Assembly (NCBI GenBank): GCA_945910925.1
Contig: CAMDZX010000051.1
Span: 1-10,799, forward strand
Direction of reading: 5' to 3'
DNA length: 10,799 nucleotides
Origin: an uncultured bacterium
GTDB lineage: Bacteria > Cyanobacteriota > Vampirovibrionia > Gastranaerophilales > Gastranaerophilaceae
Under the pieces are notes generated by a model. The model made no database searches. It was given only the letters and a program-made list of their open reading frames with translations, and was not told the origin of the DNA. Positions 5,827 to 10,799 of the stretch are shown in pieces (the stretch's first letter is position 1; every line of letters starts with the position of its first letter). A program made the translations under genes and the position numbers.

Positions 5827-6168
5827 GTGGAAGAAGCAGAAATAAAAAGAGTTGTTGGGCAACAAATAAAGAAATATCGTAATTTGATAGGTTTATCTCA
5901 AACAGCCTTGGGGAAGATGGTAGAATTACAACAACGCCAGATTGTGCGAATTGAAAAGGGTGAATCATTTCCTCAGCTTTCTACGCTTGTTAAATTAGCC
6001 AAAATTTTCAACTGTAATATTGATGATTTTTATAGAGATATGCCGTTTAAGGACAAAAATAATGCGATAAGTGAAATTGTTGATATTTTGCAAGGTTGTA
6101 ATTTATCGCAACTTGCAGATATATATTCAATTTCAAAGATAGTACGTAACAATTTGACTTGTGTATAG
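5827..6168 (+). CDS. XRE-family helix-turn-helix transcriptional regulator
   Basis: The product is 113 residues. The start is GTG at 5827, with AGGA at 5816-5819 and 7-base spacing; no in-frame ATG fits the domain. Residues 10-69 form a Cro/C1-type HTH: GQQIKKYRNLIGLSQTALGK, a recognition helix around QQRQIVRIEKGE, then PQLSTLVKLAKIFNCNIDDFY. The ~44-residue C-terminal tail is helical-looking and may dimerise. As first gene after the invertible segment it is the direct target of the switch, and it may control the operon or the recombinase. Its stop TAG (6166-6168) forms part of the Shine-Dalgarno site of the next gene, so translation is probably coupled. A phage or plasmid-addiction role is less likely given the context. 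Confidence 0.88.
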   Translation: MEEAEIKRVVGQQIKKYRNLIGLSQTALGKMVELQQRQIVRIEKGESFPQLSTLVKLAKIFNCNIDDFYRDMPFKDKNNAISEIVDILQGCNLSQLADIYSISKIVRNNLTCV

Positions 6169-6177
6169 GGTTTAGAA

Positions 6178-6573
6178 ATGAATTACAAACTGATAGACAT
6201 GAAGGTTTTTGGGGATGAGAGAGGGAAATTAGTTTCACTTGAAGGTGGTATGAATTGCCCTTTTGATATCAAACGTGTTTATTATATTTTTGATACCCTT
6301 CCTGACCAAGAAAGAGGGAAACACGCTCATAAAGAGTTGGAACAGATTATTATAGCAATGGATGGGGCGTGCCAGTTTGTTTTAGATGATGGTAAAACAA
6401 GAGAAGAAGTTTGGCTAAATCGTCCTGATGTTGGTTTATACATCGGTAAAAATATGTGGAGAGAAATGCGACATTTTTCTTATGGTTGTAAACTTATGGT
6501 TTTAGCAAGCAAATATTATGATGAAAAAGAATATATAAGGGACTATGACGAATATTTGAAAGAGGTTAAATAG
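6178..6573 (+). CDS. fdtA: dTDP-4-keto-6-deoxy-glucose 3,4-ketoisomerase (FdtA/QdtA type, WxcM-like cupin)
   Basis: The product is 131 residues, the usual length of this one-domain cupin family. Start ATG at 6178 has TAGGG at 6166-6170 with 7-base spacing. Family signatures are DERGKLVSLE (13-22), RVYYIFDT (33-40), the active-site stretch RGKHAHKELEQ (46-56, with His49 and His51), GACQFVLDDG (63-72) and the closing MWREMRHFS (93-101). These enzymes move the keto group of dTDP-4-keto-6-deoxyglucose from C4 to C3, leading to 3-amino sugars (Fuc3N or Qui3N) after a transaminase. FdtA and QdtA differ in C4 stereochemistry, which I cannot decide here, so the symbol marks the family. The partner aminotransferase is not in the window and may lie downstream. 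The stop TAG shares its G with the next gene's GTG. Confidence 0.88.
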   Translation: MNYKLIDMKVFGDERGKLVSLEGGMNCPFDIKRVYYIFDTLPDQERGKHAHKELEQIIIAMDGACQFVLDDGKTREEVWLNRPDVGLYIGKNMWREMRHFSYGCKLMVLASKYYDEKEYIRDYDEYLKEVK

Positions 6574-7637
6574 TGGTTAAGTTTGCATTTGATAATATAA
6601 AAATATCCGGCATCTCTTCTGTTGTCCCATCAAAAGAGCTTTGTCTTCTTGATGATAAAAACCTATACAATGGAGATGAAAAAAGAATTAATCGAGTAGT
6701 TAAATCTTCCGGTTTTTTAAAGCGTAGAATTACTGAGCCAAATGTTATGACCTCGGATTTATGTTTACAAGCAGCAGAGGATTTAATAAAAAATCTTAAG
6801 ATACAAAAAAGAGAAATAGATGCCTTATTATTTCTAAGCTACACACCTGACTATCTTATGCCGGCAACATCATATGTTTTACATAATAAGCTGGGATTAT
6901 CAGAAAATTGCATTTGTATGGATATACCTCAAGCTTGTTCGGGTTATATTTTGGGTCTATATCAAGCATCAATGATGCTAAATGCAGGATGTAAAAATGT
7001 TCTATTACTTGTGGGAGATAGCTTTTCAAAATTTAGTGACATGTTTAAAAACAATACAGCTCCTGTATTTGGTGACGCAGGAAGTGCCACATTAATAAAA
7101 TACGACAAAGATGCTGAAAAAATGTATTTCAATATTAATTCCAATGGTAAAGATTTTGACGCTTTAATATGTGAAAATGGTGGCTTTAGAAATCCTGTTA
7201 AAAAAAATGATTTTTATGAAAATGAAGACTATACGTACAATTCCAGAATGGACGGCGGAAGAATTTTCGACTTCACAATGGAAAATGTAGCACCAAATAT
7301 TGAAGGCTTACTTGAATTTGCAGGAATGAAAGTTGACGACATTGACAAATTTGTTTTTCATCAGGCAAATAAATTTATACTGGAAAATATTGCAAGAAAA
7401 CTCGATATATCTCCTGAAACAATTTCTACCGAAACTTTAACAAATTACGGAAATCAATGCGGAGCATCTATTCCTTGCACAATTTCAAATGTATATAGCA
7501 AAGAAGTTTCAACCCAAAATGTAAGATGTTTACTTTCAGGTTTTGGTGTGGGCTTAAGCTGGGCAAGTGCAATTGTTAATCTTGATAATATATATTGTTC
7601 AAAATTAAACGAATATAAAGGAGTTTCAAATGAATAG
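6573..7637 (+). CDS. Ketoacyl-ACP synthase III-like protein (FabH/thiolase fold)
   Basis: The product is 354 residues. GTG at 6573 overlaps the preceding TAG by one base, with AGAGG at 6561-6565. The thiolase-fold catalytic residues of KAS III are intact: Cys122 in PQACSGYILGL, His263 in FHQANKFIL, and Asn294 in NYGNQCGASIP. The C-terminal GFGVGLSWASAIV (323-335) is also typical. Housekeeping FabH starts fatty-acid synthesis by joining acetyl-CoA and malonyl-ACP. This copy sits between a sugar ketoisomerase and its own ACP gene, so it more likely makes a short acyl-ACP, or directly transfers an acyl group (as CerJ-type relatives do), for decoration of a glycan sugar. That role is inferred from context. 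It overlaps the ACP gene by 8 bp. Confidence 0.88.
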   Translation: MVKFAFDNIKISGISSVVPSKELCLLDDKNLYNGDEKRINRVVKSSGFLKRRITEPNVMTSDLCLQAAEDLIKNLKIQKREIDALLFLSYTPDYLMPATSYVLHNKLGLSENCICMDIPQACSGYILGLYQASMMLNAGCKNVLLLVGDSFSKFSDMFKNNTAPVFGDAGSATLIKYDKDAEKMYFNINSNGKDFDALICENGGFRNPVKKNDFYENEDYTYNSRMDGGRIFDFTMENVAPNIEGLLEFAGMKVDDIDKFVFHQANKFILENIARKLDISPETISTETLTNYGNQCGASIPCTISNVYSKEVSTQNVRCLLSGFGVGLSWASAIVNLDNIYCSKLNEYKGVSNE

Positions 7638-7851
7638 AGAAGAATTTTTAACAAAATTAAAAGATATATTACAAACTGAAGCAGATATAACATTTTCAAC
7701 AGATTTATTTGACATTGATGAATGGGATTCATTATCTATGATTACAACAGTTGCATTTTTAGATAATGAATGTGGGCAAAAAGTTACAGTAAAAGATGTT
7801 CAAGAAATTGACACAGTTGAACAATTAGCTAAAATAGCAGGAGTTGAATAA
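7630..7851 (+). CDS. Dedicated acyl carrier protein
   Basis: The product is 73 residues, acidic. ATG at 7630 has a strong AAGGAG (7618-7623) with 6-base spacing. The phosphopantetheine attachment site is Ser34 in DEWDSLSM, followed by the usual helix ending VTVKDVQEIDTVEQLAKI. The WDSL form is common in carrier proteins of secondary or glycan pathways, whereas fatty-acid AcpP typically has DSLD. It should carry the acyl group made by the neighbouring KAS III-like enzyme and hand it to the acyltransferase encoded next. A phosphopantetheinyl transferase must come from elsewhere in the genome. Confidence 0.9.
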   Translation: MNREEFLTKLKDILQTEADITFSTDLFDIDEWDSLSMITTVAFLDNECGQKVTVKDVQEIDTVEQLAKIAGVE

Positions 7852-7852
7852 A

Positions 7853-8359
7853 TTGATATCAGGGGAATATGTTAATCTTAGAGATGTAGAGATTGAAGAT
7901 GCGGAATTTATTTTATCCTTACGTTGTGACGAAAAAAAAGGAAAATATCTTCATAAAACAGAAAACAATATAGAAAAACAACAAAATTATATAAAGAAAT
8001 ACAAAACGCTTGATAGTGAATATTTTTTTATTATTGAAAACAAAAAACATGAAGCTATCGGAACGTATCGAATTTATGATATACAAAAAGACAGTTTCTG
8101 TATCGGCAGTTGGCTTATGGTTAATGATGCAGACACAAATGAAGTCATAGAGGGAGATTATCTTGTTCGCAAATTTGGATTTGATACCCTCAAAACTGAT
8201 AAACTTCATTTTGACGTCAGAAAAGAAAATAAAAAAGTTATTCGTTATCACAAAATGATGGGTGCAAAGGTCGTTGGAGAAACAGACTTAGATTATCTTT
8301 TTGAATGTACAAAAGAGGATTATCTAAATAATATTAGGAAATATATAGGAGGTATATAA
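7853..8359 (+). CDS. GNAT-family N-acyltransferase
   Basis: The product is 168 residues from TTG at 7853. I prefer it to the in-frame TTG at 7844 because AGGAG (7839-7843) then has 9-base spacing, and the product begins MISGEYVNLRDVEIEDAEFI, the usual start of RimJ/RimL-like GNATs. Further marks are FIIENKKHEAIGTYRIYDI, SWLMVNDADTNEVIEG (the donor-binding beta4-alpha3 region) and KENKKVIRYHKMMGAKVVGE. GNATs transfer acyl groups from CoA, sometimes from ACP, to amines. In this operon the acceptor is probably the amino group of a 3-amino-3,6-dideoxy sugar and the donor could be the adjacent ACP. Both are inference. It follows the ACP stop by one base and directly abuts the radical SAM gene. Confidence 0.82.
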   Translation: MISGEYVNLRDVEIEDAEFILSLRCDEKKGKYLHKTENNIEKQQNYIKKYKTLDSEYFFIIENKKHEAIGTYRIYDIQKDSFCIGSWLMVNDADTNEVIEGDYLVRKFGFDTLKTDKLHFDVRKENKKVIRYHKMMGAKVVGETDLDYLFECTKEDYLNNIRKYIGGI

Positions 8360-9394
8360 TTGGATTTAATAGTACAAAAAATAATAAAATTACTTTCTTG
8401 CTTTATTATTGATAAAAATAAAAGAGTTACCTTTAGAAAAAAATGGTTAGTAAATAATAAGACAAAAGAATATGGTGCAAAAGTTGCAAATAATATACTT
8501 TCACTATTATCTTTAGAATCAGATACTCCCCAATTAGATATTTTAAAAGAAAATCTTCGGGTTATAGAAATAGAAACTTTTTCTTATTGTAACAGACAAT
8601 GTTGGTTTTGTCCAAATTCTTTTATTGATAGACACACATTGAATATTCTAATGGATGAAAACTTATATCTAAAAATATTAAATGAACTAAAAGAGATAGA
8701 TTACAAAGATATCATCACTTTTAGTAGATATAATGAACCATTTGCCGATAGAATAATATTGAAAAGATTAAAACAAGCCCGTAATATATTGCCAAAAGTA
8801 CAATTGTATACACATTCTAATGGAGATTATTTAACAAAAAATTACTTAGATGAAATAGCTCGGGCTGGATTAAATACTCTAAAATGGCAATATTATCTGC
8901 AAAAAAATGAAGAATTTAACCCTGAAAAAATTCTGAATAATATGGACAAGCGAATTAAGAACTTAAATTTAACTTACGAAATAATAAATAAAGATTCCAA
9001 CAGTGTCAACTTAAAAGTTAATTATCCTAATATTGACATAGAATACCAAGCATTAAATTTTGCCCAAAATGGCTGTAATAGGGGTGACACATTAGATACG
9101 ATATCAGCATACGACAGAAAAAGTCCTTGTTATGTACCATTTGAAGCATTATATATTGATTATAACGGTAAAGTTATGCCATGCTGCAACTTAAGATCTG
9201 ATATTGAAGCACATAATTCATTTATAATGGGAGATGCTAATAAACAAACTCTTGCAGAAATATTTACATCAAATAAAATGGTAAACCTCAGAAGAAATTT
9301 AATAGGAAACTCTAAAAAAATTGCACCTTGTAACTCCTGCAGTTTTGGCACATGGAAGCAACTAAAATGTATGGAGAATGTTTATGTCAAATAA
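8360..9394 (+). CDS. Radical SAM/SPASM-domain protein of a glycan operon
   Basis: The product is 344 residues. TTG at 8360 follows a strong AGGAGG (8347-8352) with 7-base spacing and comes immediately after the previous TAA. The radical SAM cluster motif is Cys77-x3-Cys81-x2-Cys84 (CNRQCWFCPN), and FSRYNEPFAD (121-130) takes the place of the usual GGEP. The C-terminal SPASM-like part has Cys257 (SPCYVPFEALYID), Cys275-Cys276 after NGKVMP, and Cys324-x2-Cys327, enough for at least one auxiliary 4Fe-4S cluster. Such proteins do oxidative or rearranging chemistry on peptides, sugars or lipids; the substrate cannot be read here. The first ~18 residues are hydrophobic and basic and may touch the membrane. 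Oxygen-sensitive chemistry fits an anaerobe. It overlaps the glycosyltransferase gene by 11 bp. Confidence 0.9.
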   Translation: MDLIVQKIIKLLSCFIIDKNKRVTFRKKWLVNNKTKEYGAKVANNILSLLSLESDTPQLDILKENLRVIEIETFSYCNRQCWFCPNSFIDRHTLNILMDENLYLKILNELKEIDYKDIITFSRYNEPFADRIILKRLKQARNILPKVQLYTHSNGDYLTKNYLDEIARAGLNTLKWQYYLQKNEEFNPEKILNNMDKRIKNLNLTYEIINKDSNSVNLKVNYPNIDIEYQALNFAQNGCNRGDTLDTISAYDRKSPCYVPFEALYIDYNGKVMPCCNLRSDIEAHNSFIMGDANKQTLAEIFTSNKMVNLRRNLIGNSKKIAPCNSCSFGTWKQLKCMENVYVK

Positions 9395-10382
9395 AAAAGA
9401 ACTAACTATAATAATGTCATGTTATAATCAAGCTCTGTATATTGAAAAAGCTGTTGATTCCGTATTAATGCAAGAAACTAATTTTAATTGGGAATTGATT
9501 ATTACAGATGACCACTCAACAAAAGACAATAGTATTGAAATAATTAACAAACTACAGGCTGAAAATTCTCAAAAAATAAAAATTCTATTATCGGAACATA
9601 ATGGTGGATATTTAGAAAACGTTTTAAGGGCAAAAAATATAACAAAGACAAAATATTTTTGTTTACTTGATGCTGATGATTATTGGATTGATAAACACTA
9701 TTTGCAAAAAGCATTTGATTTTTTAGAATCACACAAAGATTTTACAATATATTCTACAAATGTGAAATGCTTATACGAAGATAATAATGAAGAAACATAT
9801 ATTAAAACTCATATAAAAAGTACCAATTTTGATATTAACAATTTTTTAAATAATAATATTATTATTCCACAAACAACTGGCTCTTTTTTTAGAAATATTA
9901 TATTTGCAAATGGTATACCTAAACAAATGCTAAACTCTAAAAACTCAATTTCTAAATATTCTTTTGAGGGTGATTTTGCACGCTATCTGATGCATCTAAA
10001 GTATGGTAAAGCACATTTTGAAAACTATAATAGTGGTGTATATAGAATACTGTCTAATGGCATATGGAATAAACGAACTAAATTTGAGCAAAATTTATTA
10101 ATGGCACAATTTATGTATGACTTTAACAAATACTTTGATTATAACTACGACAAATTTTTCACACAAAAAATGCTGGAATATTACAATCAAGGATTAGAAT
10201 CTATAACAAATAAAAACGAAGAATTAAATTGTTCAAAAGAAATTTATAAAATTTTTGAAAATATATATAATTACCTTAGAAAAATTAAAAATAAACCCAA
10301 AAAACTAAACTTTAAATATTCAATAATTTTAAAATTATACAACGCATTAAAACAAAAACTTATAAAGAAAAATATAATTTAG
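9384..10382 (+). CDS. Family 2 glycosyltransferase
   Basis: The product is 332 residues from ATG at 9384 (GGAG at 9373-9376, 7-base spacing). The in-frame ATG two codons earlier would leave only one base after the Shine-Dalgarno site. The GT-A fold is evident in LTIIMSCYNQALYIEKAVDSVL (7-28), ELIITDDHS (37-45, nucleotide-binding DDHS) and FCLLDADDYW (92-101, metal-binding DxD). It should add a sugar from a nucleotide-sugar donor to a growing lipid- or protein-linked glycan at the cytoplasmic face. No membrane helix is visible. The C-terminal ~60 residues are Lys/Asn-rich and poorly conserved in appearance. Base composition is noticeably more AT-rich than pfp, as is usual for transferred surface-glycan genes. 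Confidence 0.92.
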   Translation: MSNKKELTIIMSCYNQALYIEKAVDSVLMQETNFNWELIITDDHSTKDNSIEIINKLQAENSQKIKILLSEHNGGYLENVLRAKNITKTKYFCLLDADDYWIDKHYLQKAFDFLESHKDFTIYSTNVKCLYEDNNEETYIKTHIKSTNFDINNFLNNNIIIPQTTGSFFRNIIFANGIPKQMLNSKNSISKYSFEGDFARYLMHLKYGKAHFENYNSGVYRILSNGIWNKRTKFEQNLLMAQFMYDFNKYFDYNYDKFFTQKMLEYYNQGLESITNKNEELNCSKEIYKIFENIYNYLRKIKNKPKKLNFKYSIILKLYNALKQKLIKKNII

Positions 10383-10396
10383 CTGGAGAATATAAT

Positions 10397-10799
10397 ATGG
10401 CAAAAGTATTAATAACATTTCTACAACCGATAATTGGCAACAATCAAGAAAATCTTGTTTGTTATTACGAGAGTTTAACAAAGGAATTAAAACGTAATAA
10501 TAATGAAGTTCTTTTGCTTAATACAATTTATGACGCCAATATGCGAAAACAAAAACTTGTATCCGAATGGATTAACAGTTGGATTGATACTATTAAAAAA
10601 TTCAAGCCTGATATAATTTTCGCTTTTAATAATCGCATTTTTGAAGAAATTATACAAATAACAGATTGTCCAATTGTTCTTTTTGAAGCAGATTTAGCTG
10701 ATTTCTTTGTCAATATTGAGTTTATAAAAAATTATAAAGAACGCTATTACATGGTTACGTTCTTCGAAAAGTACATTGATACATATAAACAACTTGGAT
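10397..10799 (+). CDS. Probable GT-B/CgeB-like glycosyltransferase, 3' end outside window
   Basis: ATG at 10397 has GGAG at 10385-10388 with 8-base spacing, 14 bp after the previous stop. The 134 visible residues begin MAKVLITFLQPIIGNNQENL, then KELKRNNNEVLLLNT, KKFKPDIIFAFNN and CPIVLFEADLADFF. This alternating beta-alpha pattern, with a 'KPDIIFAFN' strand followed by 'PIVLFEAD', resembles the N-terminal half of GT-B glycosyltransferases of the CgeB/DUF3880 kind. The donor-binding C-terminal half is not in the window, so the call rests on pattern and operon position. Co-transcription with the preceding genes is likely. Confidence 0.6.
   Translation, partial: MAKVLITFLQPIIGNNQENLVCYYESLTKELKRNNNEVLLLNTIYDANMRKQKLVSEWINSWIDTIKKFKPDIIFAFNNRIFEEIIQITDCPIVLFEADLADFFVNIEFIKNYKERYYMVTFFEKYIDTYKQLG

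Noticed and set aside
5786..5968. Minus-strand 60-residue frame across the right repeat
   Set aside because: It overlaps the repeat and the XRE gene antisense, is low in complexity and has no ribosome site.
7844..7852. TTG 7844 as the GNAT start
   Set aside because: It directly abuts AGGAG (7839-7843), whereas TTG 7853 has proper spacing and gives the usual GNAT N-terminus.

Overview
The window is a stretch of AT-rich bacterial chromosome. I see about 35% GC in a sampled pfp line and about 20% in a sampled line of the distal glycan operon. Genes are closely packed with ordinary Shine-Dalgarno sites. A long-type pyrophosphate-dependent phosphofructokinase and a hybrid-cluster-protein relative suggest an anaerobic or host-associated bacterium. 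Gut lineages such as Gastranaerophilales/Vampirovibrionia or Clostridia-like groups are possible, but the sequence alone does not fix the taxon.

Left part (1-4872), apparently core chromosome. It begins with the 3' end of a gene whose product carries six tandem 16-residue acidic repeats and a small C-terminal domain resembling the C-terminal domain of UvrD/PcrA helicases (DUF3553-like). A convergent gene encodes a DUF1796-type papain-like protein that seems to lack the family's catalytic Cys and His. Divergent from it lies a complete pfp gene, closed by a good intrinsic terminator. Next comes a 533-residue hybrid-cluster-protein homologue in which nearly all metal-cluster ligands are replaced.

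Centre (4873-5826), the most interesting part. A 180-residue, catalytic-domain-only tyrosine recombinase, about the size of FimB/FimE, is followed by two 24-bp inverted repeats (5593-5616 and 5790-5813, 23 of 24 positions matching). Each repeat consists of two 10-bp arms around a 4-bp asymmetric centre, the layout of a tyrosine-recombinase core site. The two centres point in opposite directions, so recombination would invert the enclosed 173 bp. That segment holds promoter-like elements on both strands. I interpret it as an unreported-looking fim-like invertible promoter.

Right part (5827-10799). A tightly coupled operon starts 13 bp after the right repeat: an XRE-type regulator, a dTDP-4-keto-6-deoxyglucose 3,4-ketoisomerase (FdtA/QdtA type), a ketoacyl-ACP synthase III-like enzyme, a dedicated acyl carrier protein, a GNAT acyltransferase, a radical SAM/SPASM protein, a family 2 glycosyltransferase and the start of a probable second glycosyltransferase. 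Start and stop codons overlap or lie within 15 bp throughout. Together these genes look like part of a pathway for a surface glycan containing an acylated 3-amino-3,6-dideoxyhexose. The working model is that the recombinase flips the promoter, turning regulator and glycan operon ON or OFF in individual cells. Gene identities are well supported by motifs. Inversion, its effect on transcription and the sugar structure are inferences.
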